This document shows positions 1 through 11,600 of a stretch of 64,000 nt of DNA, one piece after another. The notes under the pieces are model-generated. The model saw only the letters and a list, made by a program, of their open reading frames with translations. It was not told where the DNA came from and made no database searches. The position numbers were made by a program, and so were the translations under genes. Numbering within the stretch: position 1 is the stretch's first letter; each line of letters begins with the position of its first letter. Source of the DNA: Nageia nagi (taxonomy: Eukaryota; Pinophyta); contig JBITNC010000001.1 in NCBI GenBank assembly GCA_050084985.1, positions 166,160,001 through 166,224,000 on the forward strand, given 5' to 3'.

Positions 1-169
1 TAGAGAATTTACCTTCATTATTATAGAAAAAGGATGAATTAACATTCTCGATCAAAGAATTAATAGATGTCAACATTTGAACAAGTTATGAAAAGAAGTT
101 GATAAAGGTTAGAGATGCCTTTACAACACCTTAGTAAGAAAGGTACAAAAAACTATTTATTGAAAATCA

Positions 170-1098
170 TAGGAATTTTGCATCGTCTTATACTGATATG
201 CCTAGTTTAGATCCTTCTTTTGTTATGCATAATTTACCACTTAAGGAAGGAGCCAAGTATATTAAAAAGAAATGAAGAAATATGCATCCCTCTAAGGTAT
301 GTTAATCAAGAAAAAAATTGAAAAATATTTGAATGTTGGGTTCATTAAACCAATAGATTATTTAGAATGGATGGTTAACATTATCCCTTTTACTAAACCT
401 ATTGGAGAGATAAGAGTTTGTACTAATTTTCATGATATCAATAATGCTTTTCCAAAATATGATTTTCCATTGCCAAATATTGATATGATTGTAGATGGTA
501 TTGTTGGTCATGATACTTTATCTTTTATGGATGGATTTTTAGGATATAATCAAATCTTAATAAATCTAGATGATCAATATAAGACTAATTTTACTACATC
601 TTGGGAAATTTATGTTGAAAGGTTATGCCCTTTGGATTGGAAAAAGCTGGTGCTACTTATCAAAGAGCTATATTTTCTATGTCCCATAAGCATATTTATC
701 AATCAATGGAGGTGTATATTGATAATATTTTGGTCAAATCAAAGTAAGGACAAGATCATTTGGAGCTCCTTAAAGAGGTATTTTATATTCTCAAAAGGTA
801 TAAGCTTAGATTAAAACCTCAAAAGTGTACTTTTGGTGTTACCTAAAGAAAATTACTTGGTTTCATGGTCTCAAAAAGGGGTATTAAGGTGGATCCTAAG
901 AAGGTAAAAGCTATAGTGAGGATGCCAACTCCAAAGAACCTCAAGCAGTTAAGAAGTATTCAAGGGAAGATAAATTCTATAAGAAGGTTCATTTATCAAC
1001 TTGGGGATAAGTGTAGTCCATTTACTCATTTATTGAAAAAGGATGTCAAGTTTTTATGGGATGAAAAGTGTCAAAAAGCCTTTGAAGATATAAAATAG
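170..1098 (+). pseudogene. G0 gypsy (Tat-type) reverse transcriptase remnant
   Basis: Reverse transcriptase of a Ty3/gypsy element, which would copy element RNA into DNA in virus-like particles. The N-terminal part is visible before position 299 (MPSLDPSFVMHNLPLKEG, then a stop). The open segment 299-814 has the palm motifs VCTNFHDINNAFPKYDFPLP and FMDGFLGYNQI. A frameshift near 600-660 moves the reading to another frame, where the catalytic box reads Y-I-D-N (715-726) instead of Y-V/I-D-D, so the second aspartate is lost. The thumb segment 865-1098 (KVKAIVRMPTPKNLKQLR) is typical of the Tat lineage. Several stops are present. The family call is firm; the gene is dead. Confidence 0.88.
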
Positions 1099-1530
1099 TA
1101 TTTGATGAATCCTCCTATTTTAGTTCCTATAGATTTTGAAAAATAGGCATATCTTTATATATCAGCCATATTTTATGACTAAGGGGCAATATTGTGTCAA
1201 AAATATGATGAAAATAAAGAAAGAACAATATACTATCTTACCAAAATTTTCATAGATTATGAAACAAGATATACCCCTATAGAAAAGCTTTGCTTTGGTA
1301 TTGTTTTTTCAATAGAAAACTAAGACATTATCTTTTATATTGCACTACATATGTTATTCGCCTAGTTAATCCATTGAAATATCTTGTAGCAAAGCATCAT
1401 TTATTAGGAAGGGTAGCTAAGTGGTTCATGTTGTCGAAAGAGTTTGACATCAATGTGGTGAAGCAAAAATATGCGAAAGGATAGGCAATTGTAGACTTGA
1501 TAGTAGAATTTCCCTAGAATGATGGTATAG
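1099..1530 (+). pseudogene. G0 gypsy RNase H remnant
   Basis: First RNase H domain directly downstream of the RT, recognisable from YLMNPPILVPIDFEK, the TIYYLTKIFIDYETRYTPIEK stretch and, from 1290, the region ending in ...NVVKQKYAKG. In gypsy elements this domain removes the RNA strand during reverse transcription. Frameshifts and stops (for example at 1144-1146 and 1482-1484) break it. It belongs to the same decayed polyprotein as its neighbours. Confidence 0.75.
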
Positions 1531-1656
1531 TGGTGCAAAAGAATTTTTGGATGAATATGATGAGGATTCATGCTATCAATGATATGAAATACTTTCTAAA
1601 TATTGTCAACAATATGATGGTTAAGAAATGGCTATCTGAATGAGTTTATTTTCTAC

Positions 1657-2010
1657 ATGGAGGACAAACCTATAGATTGGATGTTGTATTTTGATGGATC
1701 AAAATGTACTTATGGGGTAGGTGCAGGTATTATTCTAGTGTCACCTTTCAATGAGGTAATCCCTATGGCATATAAGCTTGGATTTGATTGTACTAATAAC
1801 ATGGTAAAATATGATGCTCTAATTTTAGGTTTGAAAGTAATTATGGCTTTGAAAATAAAAGATTTGGAAATATATGGGGATTCATAACTTGTTGTAAATC
1901 AATTCAATGATACATATAATATAAAAGATGAGAAATTTAAACCATAGAAGATAGTGGTTATTGAATTACTTGATGAGTTTAATAGGTATAATATTTAGAA
2001 TATTTTAAGG
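1657..2010 (+). pseudogene. G0 second (archaeal-type) RNase H remnant
   Basis: A second RNase H-like domain: WMLYFDGSKCTYGVGAGIIL, then CTNNMVKYDALILGLK, then LEIYGDS followed by a stop. This extra RNase H between the normal RNase H and integrase is a known hallmark of the Tat lineage of plant Ty3/gypsy elements and places G0 there. The first aspartate (FDG) and the GDS aspartate are present. The usual glutamate in the NNxAEYEAL motif is replaced (NNMVKYDAL). Frame continues beyond the stop at about 1887 (LVVNQFN). Confidence 0.85.
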
Positions 2011-2019
2011 ACTAACAAC

Positions 2020-3424
2020 AGGGATGCAAATGCAATGGAAAATGCGGCTTTATTAGCACCAATTGAGATAGAAGATGAAGAAACTATCCTCAATATTATA
2101 AAGCTTGGTACACTTTCTTACGTTGATCAAATAGATGAGGTACATACATACCTTCTTTCTCTAGAAGATGATCATCAACAATGGTATGTTGATATTTACA
2201 ATTATTTGAAAGATCAAATAATTATAAAGAATTATGATAGAAATGAAAGAGTTAGACTAAAGAGGACAACTATAAAGTATGTGGTTATTAGTGAAGTCTT
2301 GTATAAAAATTCATTTGATGGAGCTCTTTTGAGATGTCTAACACAACATGAAAAAATAATAATACTAGAACAAGCACATAATGGTTGTGTGGAGGTCATT
2401 ACTTTGCAAAACTATTGTATACCAAGCTTTTGCATATTAGTTACTATTGTCCTACAATGGAGGAGGATTTCAAAAATTATGTTAAGAGTTGTTTGCAATT
2501 TCAAAAGCATTCAAATGTAGAAAAACCACCAACTCAATAATTGAACTCCATAGTTCCACCATGGCCATTTGCAACTTGGGGCATAGAATTGATTGGGATT
2601 ACTAATCCACATTCAAGGGAAGGTCACAAATTCATCATAATAGCTACAAAGTGGGTTGAAACTATTCTAATGAAATCAGTCACACAATATAAAATCATTT
2701 CTTTCTTGGTTGAGAACATCATTAAAAGATTTGGAGTACCACAAAGATTGATCATGAATAATGGGCCAAATTTTAAAGATAAGGACATGAAATCCTTTCG
2801 CAAAAAGTTTCATATTGCTCAAACATTTTCTTTAGTATATTATCCTCAAGGGAATGGTCAAGGGAAAGCATCAAATAAAACTATAAAAACTATTTTGGCA
2901 AAAATATAGGATAGATACAAAGCATATTGGCATGAACAATTACCTTATACACTTTGGGAATAAAGAACAAGTATTAGAACAACCACCAGTGAAACATCAA
3001 TTTTATTAGTTTATGGAGGTAAGGTTGTTGTACCATTAGAGTTGGAGATACCATCCATAAGAATTTCATTACAAGGAGATATATCAGATGAAGAAGCAAG
3101 AAAGGTAAGGCTTAGTTGGAAGTGCTTGATGAAAAGAGAATAAGGGGAATTGAGCATCAGAAGGCATATCGTGCAAAGCTAAATAGGATATTTGGCAAGA
3201 AAATCAAACCAAAGGAGTTCAAAATAAGATATTTGGTGTTGAAAGAGAATATCAATGAAATAACTACAAATGATGAAGTAAAAGGAAAGTTTGAACCAAA
3301 TTGGTTAAGCCCATTTATTGTCATTGAAGCAACAAAATCAAGAGCTTACATGTTATTATCCATGGATGACAAAGAAGAATCAAAAACCTTCAATGCCATG
3401 CATCTTAAATGCTTCTTTGAGTAA
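2020..3424 (+). pseudogene. G0 gypsy integrase remnant
   Basis: Integrase with zinc-binding, catalytic and C-terminal parts. The segment 2035-2520 has LYKNSFDGALLRCLTQHEK and a frame-shifted HHCC region (CPTMEEDFKNYVKSC in another frame near 2450). The core 2541-2909 shows WPFATWGIELIG, RLIMNNGPNFKD and YPQGNGQGKASNK; the three catalytic positions that should be D, D and E read E, N and K, so it cannot be active. The C-terminal part 3116-3424 (KPKEFKIRYLVLKENI, KFEPNWLSPFIV, FNAMHLKCFF) is standard for Tat elements and ends with a stop at 3422-3424. The polyprotein end lies here. Confidence 0.87.
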
Positions 3425-4400
3425 GATAGTGGCTCCATACCTTGCAAAATAATGAATATCTTACATAAGGTACATGTATTTTATGTTCTATTTTTATTTT
3501 TGTAGTTTATTTTATTATTACAATGCTATTAACAACATCCATTACTATCTACACATCATTATCAACATAAAAAAAAGATAGTATAATGTGTGTGGACCAT
3601 GGGAAAAAAATGCTAGGTCAATGATGGACATAAATATGGCTAATGAAATTTCATTGACTTAAAAGATAAATCGATGATACAACTATGAACAAGATTTTTG
3701 ATATTGATTCATCCTCAATGAATGATGCAATTTGATATGTATCCACATGGTTTTTCTTTTAGCCATAAAACATAATATCTCAAGGTCATGGATATAAAAT
3801 ATATGACCATCGATAGCCATTGTTACAACCAATAAGAGTTCACTCACTTAAAAGATAAATTGACAATGTAGCCATAAGTAGATTTCTAACATTGACTCAT
3901 CATCAATGGATGATGTAACTCACTATGTATCTAAAATATTTTCATATAGGGTATGTCTAACAACTTTTGTAGGTACCTACAATCAAAATAAGGAAAGAAA
4001 ATGAAGCAAAATTCATGTTGTTAATGATGTTCCAAACTATTTACATGCTATCATTAGCATTCATATCAAATAACTGAGAAATGAAGTCAAGGCACCACCT
4101 TTGTATCAAGGCATGGACATCAAAACATAAGAATCTAGAGTATTATAAATAAAAGGAGCATTCAAATTCATGGTTGAACAACACAAGGGGAAAAAAATAT
4201 AGTTCTTTAGGTTTTATCTTGGTTGCACCACTCAAGAAGCTTTCTCAAGGCAACCAAGTCAAAAGGGGCAGCAAAGGACCCTTAACATCAAATGAAAATG
4301 CTAGATAAAGAATTAAAAGATTTCAAAAATTTCTTCTATACTTATTCTTTGGATATATAATCTCATTTCTTCAATCACACCTCTAAAGAGGGACAAAATA
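3425..4400 (+). other. G0 3' untranslated region with internal duplication and polypurine tract
   Basis: No reading frame of note. Two related segments of about 100 bp, at roughly 3650-3751 and 3837-3937, share CACTTAAAAGATAAAT-like and TGACTCATC-like blocks, so the region contains an old tandem duplication with a period near 190 bp. It ends in a purine-rich run (about 4384-4399, AAAGAGGGACAAAATA) directly before a TG-starting LTR, which fits a polypurine tract that primes plus-strand DNA synthesis. Confidence 0.6.
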
Positions 4401-6182
4401 TGGACACCTAAAAATGAATTTCCTTGCATTAAATAATTCATTTTATAACACTAAGGAATATTTATTATAAGAAGGGTCAAAATATACCTAAGGCAATGTA
4501 ATCAATGTAATGGATCGTTCTATAATGTAAGAGGTGTAAAATATCAAGAAAGATAACATAAACAATGTAATATGAAATGATTACAAGAATCAAAGAGGAT
4601 CAAAATGTGCTATTAAAGAATATCAAAATAAACATGAAGAGAGGGGTGAAGAGAGCTAGAGAAAAGATTGTGACATGCAATATCATTATATTCTACTAAA
4701 AAAGGTGTTTTCTAACACCACCCATTAGTAGATTTGCTATATACTTCATCTTGTTTCATGCATTTCATTTTTTGCTTATGGATATGCATATTTTAGATTG
4801 TTAACGACATGCTTCTCTAATGCTATTAATGATGTTCATTTCTCATGGTATGTTATTACGATTGATATTTGACTCCTATTATTTCATGTTATGTGAATCT
4901 AATGAAGGATTCTTATTTATCATGTTTGTAATGATATCATAAATATGATATATGTTTCTATATTACATTATGGAAGAACAGTGCTTTTATTTATTATTTA
5001 TGCATTATTTTTAGTCTATAATTTACATTGCTTTTAGAGGATATCTATGTAATCTTCAAGCATCTACATTCCTTCAAGAAGTAAATGAAACCTACTTAGT
5101 AAATTTATGCAAGATTTTGGAAAAAAGACGATCTTGTTGGGAGCTTCATGGATGTAGATTATCCTAGCACAACTGTATTTACTTCCTAGTAAGTTCTAGA
5201 GATGGTGTTTGTATCATATCCCTATATCCTTTCATTAATTAATACAATTTTTGAGTTAAAGCATATGCTCTTGAGACTATGGGATGACATCCTTTACTCT
5301 AGTATCCTATTTTGTGTTAACATCTTGCGATTTGCACCATTTTGATATATGAGAGGATTATTATGATGTCTCAATCCATGCCAAGATTCATTTTGTATTT
5401 TTGGGGTGTTTAGAAGCCTTTGGATTAGTTTCATTAAGTATTCACTATAATGATTACTCTTTTAATATACCTTGCTATGGCTACTAGATGTAGCACTAGA
5501 CTTTAGTTATCTTAGTTTGTGCTTAGGTTTCCTTATGCAAAGATCCTTTACCATTTTATATCAAAGTTAAATAGTAAGGATGAATGCGAGAAATGTATAA
5601 ATGATGAATTTTGAGCTTATCGAGTTCATGAGGGATCAATTTTCCATTTGGTTATACTGTCAAAGTGAGACAACATCTATAGGTATTATGATATAATCAA
5701 TTATAGTTTGAATACCATTTCATCCTTATCATTTCTTAGCTAAGTAACATTTGGTATCACTTAATAATTCCTTTATTTTTCAAAAATACTAGTAGATAAG
5801 CCTGAGTGGGCATCTTACCAATTGGTCATGTTATCAAATACTACAAATAAATACTATGATTGTCTAAATATCCCCCATACAATTTTATATGCATAGGGTA
5901 TTATGGAGGGAATCATACTCCAATGTAATCAAGTTAGGGTCACCTAGATTCAAAATGTTTGAATGTATTTCATTTTTTTAGTGGTCAACTTTCCTCTTCT
6001 CATTCAAAATACCTTATAATTATTAATTAAAATGATAATACAATTGTGACTAGGCATATGTGGCCATATAGTAATTATAAGCATATTATTATTTTTCTTT
6101 TAATGAGAATGATAATAAAAATTAAATAATTTGATATTTAACTCTTAGTATTACTTCTATAATCCAATTTTTGGGTGTTACA
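4401..6182 (+). repeat. G0 LTR (long terminal repeat, about 1.78 kb)
   Basis: Starts TGGACACCTAAAAAT directly after the polypurine tract and ends ATTTTTGGGTGTTACA. These ends are imperfect inverted repeats of each other with TG...CA termini, as expected of an LTR. It is most simply the 3' LTR of G0. No second copy is in the window, so the boundaries rest on terminal motifs only. A TTGGTATCA primer-binding-like motif follows at 6185-6193, which is unexpected after a 3' LTR (see findings). Confidence 0.6.
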
Positions 6183-6184
6183 TA

Positions 6185-6193
6185 TTGGTATCA
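6185..6193 (+). other. Primer-binding-site-like motif after the G0 LTR
   Basis: TTGGTATCA, two bases after the LTR end at 6182, matches the start of the initiator-methionine tRNA primer site (TGGTATCAGAGC) used by many plant LTR elements. The match stops after nine bases, and only about 10 bases follow before the G1 insertion, so chance is possible. Confidence 0.35.
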
Positions 6194-6207
6194 TATTCAT
6201 AAAATGA

Positions 6208-7189
6208 TATTGATATTATAAATTGTAAATTCCTAAAGCTTATAGCCTTTAGTGAATCATCACATACATATTTTTGTTATCGAGTTTAGAGACTAATCAA
6301 AGATATCATTTGAAGTGAATTTAACCATGTAACATGTTTATTTTACTATACATTATGAATAAGAGTTGAAAAAAATAAATATCACACAACATTCATAATT
6401 ATATAAGTATTCAATGAGGTTCCTCTCATTGTTAGAGTACATCCTTGATAATTGTAGTCTTCGAATCCATTAATTACTATGAAGTATAATTATAATAAGG
6501 ATAAGTTCCTTTGGTCATGTCCTTAACATAAAAAAGGTCCTTTCATAAGAAATCATACCTCAACCCTTGATGATTGTATTCTACAAACCTTTTTGCCTAT
6601 TGATTCCAATCTTCTCTTCTACACCTGAATTCTAGTTGAATTCTCTCATTCTTACCCCATTTATATTCCTCAATGATACACCTCCATTTTCTTTTGATTA
6701 CTATAGATGTTGTTCTAATTGCCCACATCTCATTTTAGTAGTTGAACTATTAGCTAAGTTACTTCAACTGCTTACATCTCATTCCTATAGTCAAACTATC
6801 AATTGGGTTACTTCAACTTCCCATTGATGGTTCTTGCTCTTAATCACTATATCATCTCCTTCCACATACCTATCTATTATTCCAACTACCAGGTGAATAA
6901 TTATAGGTAATTTTATTTTTTTAAATGTTAGTACAACTAGTCAGGTTATAGTGCCCATCACTAACTTGCTAAGTCCCAAATGGTTAGACTTTGTTGTTAG
7001 TCATGAAGTATTAGGTGTCCAAACTGTATAGCTAATCACTAAGTATCGGGTGGCCAAACTCTATTGCTAGTTTTTAAGTCTTGGGTTCAATATACCATAT
7101 TATTCAACACACACATGGATGCAATCTTCATCATGGAAACCTCTAGCTTAAATTCCCAATGAAGCTAGATTTATGGATCACACCTCCCA
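6208..7189 (-). repeat. G1 3' LTR
   Basis: Collinear with the region at 28320-29293 plus 30759-30834. Shared blocks include ATTCCTAAAGCTTATAG, the CCCACATCTCATT-type segment near 6720-6790, the repeated AGTCACTAAGT-type segment near 6960-7080 and TCTTCATCATGGAAAC near the end. The ends are approximate by up to about 10 bases; an alternative right end is 7182, which would leave a GGGAGG purine tract at 7183-7188 on the minus strand. Divergence between copies is large, so the element is old. Confidence 0.75.
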
Positions 7190-7800
7190 TATGGGAAGTG
7201 CATTTTTTCCTTAAAATTCTTAGGTAGAGATAATGTAAGGAAAGAGCTCTTCAACCTTACTATGATTATACCATTTTTCCTATTTGGATAGTTTAAAGTT
7301 AAAATACATTTTTTGAAAAATAATTTTTTGAAAATACGGTTTGGGGCTAAATACATAAAAATGATAAAAAAAATGGTCAAAGTATGGTGAATATGGAAAA
7401 AATTCATGGGTTTTAAAATTCATGAATATAGAAAACATGCCAAAGAAGCCCAAAAAATGGAAAAAATGGGAAAAGTTCATAACATAAAAACTACAAAAAG
7501 GCTAAAATATGGCCAAAAAATGGTGGGTATGACCAAAAATTAGTCTATAGGAAAGGGTTGTATATTTTTTTGATGTTTAAATACAAAAAAATGGCAAATA
7601 TGGAAAAAATGGTAGGCATGAGGAAAAATGGCCACATTTTCAACTTGCATTCAATGTTTTTTGCACATTTAAATGTCATTTAAATGACCCATGTTTTAAA
7701 GAGGAAAACGATATTCTTTCCATTTTTTGGAGTGATGTATGAGAAAATCCAAAAAATGGAAAAACTATCATTTTTTTATGTTTAAACATTGTATTAATAT
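7190..7800. repeat. Low-complexity A/G-rich repeats in the G1 3' region
   Basis: Between the G1 3' LTR and the integrase end lies a stretch rich in recurring AAAAAATGG, GGCAAATATGG and CCAAAAAATGG-like words (about 7310-7790). The open frames here are composition artefacts of this repeat and I see no coding motif. It is probably an expanded 3' untranslated region of G1. Confidence 0.5.
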
Positions 7801-8095
7801 TCTATAGTTTAAACTTCATTCCTAGAAGCCAAGTTTTTGTTTGACCACTTCTAGTATTTATTGCCTTATTCTACAAGACAAAATCCTCCTTCAGTTCATC
7901 CATTGTGTGTGGTGCTAAGTATTCAATATATGAAAACACTATATTTTTCTACTTTTCATCTTCAATTATCATAGACAACTCATACAACTTGAGGTATTTC
8001 ACATTGAAAATTGAGTATATTTGTATATAAGCAAGAAGGTACAACTTGGCATTTTCACTAACTTGCTCTAGAATTTTGAAAGGTCCATACTAGAT
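7801..8095 (-). pseudogene. G1 integrase C-terminal end, part 1
   Basis: Minus-strand translation gives GPFKILEQVSENAKLYLL, then FNVKYLKLY, the GPY/F-type end of a gypsy integrase. The preceding residues (GPSKKLK) are on the other side of copia C1, at about 13125-13150. C1 is therefore inserted inside this domain. Stops are present; it is a remnant. Confidence 0.75.
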
Positions 8096-8570
8096 TGTTA
8101 GGAAATTATAATTATTTGAAGCAATGGAGCACATAAAATATAGCAGAAAATATAAACCCAAAAATGCATAAATAAGAGAGACACAGATATACGTGGTTCA
8201 CCCAGTTTGGGCTACATCCACACCAACAGCCAGTCCTTCCTTTCTATTATCCAGCAAAGTGAAGAAATACAACCTACAGCAGATCCGCTGTAATATCCTC
8301 TATTTTCTCTCATAGTCTCACGTCTCTGTTTCTCACTCACCAAATTACGTCTGTTATAATGCCCTCATACAAAGAGGGGTTTTTATCTAGGGAAAAAAAG
8401 CCCTAAACCAAACATAAGTTCAACCGTCAGATTATTTACCTAATGAACGGCTCAGATTGACTAGAAATTACTTTACTTTTACAAGGTAATTTTTCAAACA
8501 TTTTTAGCTTCCTGGGATATACATCCGGCTAAAATAAACAACTCTGAACAATCATGCTCCACACACAACA
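8096..8570 (-). repeat. C1 3' LTR
   Basis: 475 bp, TGTTAGG...ACAACA. By hand alignment it differs from the 5' LTR by six substitutions, all transitions, and one 2-bp indel (GAGG versus GAGAGG near 8373). The minus strand of the block at about 8175-8215 contains a GTGAACCACGTA motif shared with the LTR of C2. Confidence 0.97.
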
Positions 8571-8583
8571 ATCTCCCACTTGG
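8571..8583 (-). other. C1 polypurine tract
   Basis: On the minus strand CCAAGTGGGAGAT directly abuts the 3' LTR start. The same tract is found at the same place in C2. It primes plus-strand DNA synthesis in copia elements. Confidence 0.85.
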
Positions 8584-8666
8584 AGAATGATTGTAGCAAC
8601 TCCATCGCTGCTTGTTTTGCTGGACAATGACTCCTCTTTGGACCTGGCTGTTTCTCATCTTCATAG

Positions 8667-11600
8667 TCATCCTTGAAGACTAATTGAAACTGAGCATATT
8701 CTCAGTTTCTCCCTGGTTACAACTTTTGTTAGCATATCTGCAGGATTCTGGCTAGTATGTATCTTTTCTAGCTTTAATTCTCCATCTTCCAACACTGATC
8801 GTATGAAATGGTACTTAAGCTGTATGTGTTTAGTCCTAGAATGAAATGCTGAGTTCTTTGCAAGATGAATGGCACTTTGGCTATCACTGTATAGCATCCC
8901 CATATCATGCTCCTTACCCAATTCACCCATAAACCTTTGTAACCAAATCATTTCTTTACTAGCCTCTGTAGCAGCAACATACTCTGCTTCTGTTGTTGAA
9001 AGTGCAACAACACTTTGGATTTTTGAAACCCAACTGACAGCTGTTCCACCAACAGTAAATACATATCCTATAGTGCTCCTCCTGTTATCTCTATCACCTG
9101 CCATATCTACATCAACATATCCCTGTAGGGAAATGTTTGAACCACCAAAACATAATGCTTGATTTGTGGTACCTTTCAAATATCTGAGAATCCATTTCAC
9201 TGCCATCCAATGTTCCTTTCCTGGATTGTTCATGTACCTACTTACAACTCCCACTACATGTGCAATATCAGGCCTTGTGCAGACCATTGCATACATTAAG
9301 CTTCCAACTGCTGATGCATATGGAACTTTAGACATATAATCCATGTCTTCTTGGGTCTTTGGGCACATTTCCTTACTAAGTTTGAAATGGCTAGCAAAAG
9401 GTATACTAACTGGTTTTGCATTGTGCATATTAAATCTTTTCAATACCTTTTGTATGTACTCATTCTGAGACAATGTCAATTTATGATTTTTCCTATCTCT
9501 AGTGATTCTCATACCAAGGATTTGTTTTGCAGCTCCCAAATCCTTCATTGCAAATGAATTTGCCAATTTTCTTTTGAGCATATTTATTTCCTGCATGTTA
9601 GACCCTACAACAAGCATGTCATCTACATACAATAACAATATAATATAGCTGCCATCATTTTGCTTTTTCAAATAAACACAATGATCAGAGTGACATCTAG
9701 TGTAACCTTGTTCGGACATAAACTTGTCAAATTTTAGATACCACTGCCTTGGAGCTTGTTTCAAGCCATACAAGCTCTTCTTCAACCTGTACACTAGTTT
9801 CTCCTTCCCTTTCACCTCATATCCTTGTGGCTGTTGCATATATATCTCTTCCTCCAAATCCCCATGGAGAAAGGTTGTCTTTACATCTAACTGCTCAAGA
9901 TGCAAATCTTCAGCTGCTACAAGACTTAAAATAGTTCTGATTGAAGTCATTTTAACAATAGGAGAAAATATTTCATCAAAATCAATACCTTTCTTCTGTG
10001 CAAACCCCTTCACCACAAGTCTAGCTTTGTACCTCTGTTTTCCTCCATCTTCTTCCTTCAGCCTGTAAACCCATTTATTCTTCAATGTAGTTTTTCCTGC
10101 AGGCAACTTGACTAAGTCCCAAGTCTGGTTATGTATTAAGGAGTCCATCTCTTCTTCCATGGCTACCTCCCACTTCTTCCTGCTTTCAACCTGCATTGTT
10201 TCTTCATAACATTCAGGTTCACCGGAATCAGTCAACAATAAATAATATAATGAAGGAGAGTATCGTTCAGGGGGTCTACTTATCCTGGTAGATCTTCTAA
10301 CATCACTTTCAGGTGTTTGGGGTGTCTGTTGTTGTTGTGGTGGTTGGTTATTATTATTTTCAGGCACCTTTACTTTTTTAGTGATTTCATCAAGAACTAT
10401 GTATTCCTTGTTTTCTTTTTCTTATTTCTTTTCTTGCAACTGATTCTTATAAAAGACCTTTTCATTAAATATTACATCTCTACTCCTAATGATTTTGTGA
10501 TTTTCATAATCATATAAGCGATAACCAAAATCATTAACACCATATCCAATAAAGGTACATTTCTTTGACTTTGCCTCAAGCTTTGTTCTATTTTCTTTAT
10601 CAATATGGACAAAGGCCTCACAACCAAAAGGCTTTAAAAAGTAGTTTACCTTTTTACCTATCCATGCTTCCTCCGGAACACCACCATCCAAGGAACTTGA
10701 AGGCCCTCTATTTATTAGATAAACAGCAGTATCTATAGCATCTGCCCAAAACTGTAAAGGCAATCCTGCATGCAATCTCATGCACCTTGCATGCTCCATG
10801 ATTGTCCTGTTCATCCTTTCTGATACACCATTTTCTTGTGGTGTTCTTGGAACTGTCTTCTCTCTACGAATTCCATGTTCTGAACAGTACCTATCAAACT
10901 CTTTGCTGCAATATTCACCTCCATTGTCTGATCTAAGACACTTCAATTTCTTTCCTGTCTCAATCTCAACCAAAGCTTTCCATTTCTTAAAAGTATCAAA
11001 TACATCAGATTTATTCTTAATACAATAAATCCAAGTTTTTCTAGTTGCATCATCAATAAAGGTAACATAATAATGAGAGCCATCGAGAGATGATACCTGA
11101 GCCGGTCCCCATACATCTGTATGCACAAGCTCTAATTTTTGTCTCTTCTTCTCTTTCCCAACTCTGAGAAATCTGACTCTCTTCTGTTTTCCATAGATGC
11201 AATTCTCACAGAAATCCAGATCAACATTCTTCAAACCTGGCAACAAATTTCTTGAGTGAAGAATCTTCATCCCCTTTTCACTCATGTGTCCGAGCCTATG
11301 ATGCCATAATGCTGAATCTACTCCTTTGGAAGTTAAAGCATTAACAGAGTTAGAAATACCATTGCATAAATACAATGTACCAACCTTTTCACCTCTTGCT
11401 ATTACCAGGGCTCCTTTGGTGACATTCCAAACTTTATCTGTGAAAGTTGTCACACAACCTTCACTACCTAACTGCCCTATTGAAATCAAATTTTTCCTTA
11501 GATCTGGAACATGCCTTACCTCCTTTAGTAGCCATTGGTTTCCATTCTGCTATTTTACAAGAACCTTACCCATTCCAACAATTTTACAAGGTTTATCATC

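Noticed and set aside
7171-7480. Two overlapping phenylalanine-rich minus-strand frames
   Set aside because: They arise from the A-rich repeat field and encode only low-complexity sequence.
8869-10517. Plus-strand open frames across the C1 coding region
   Set aside because: They are antisense to the copia polyprotein, whose minus-strand frame has all expected motifs. The same applies to frames at 10780-12165 and 19855-23414.
11489-11552. A separate integrase gene in C1 starting near 11489
   Set aside because: The supposed start is a TTG in the middle of the conserved LISIGQL stretch and is in frame with gag-protease across one TAG, so it is one polyprotein.
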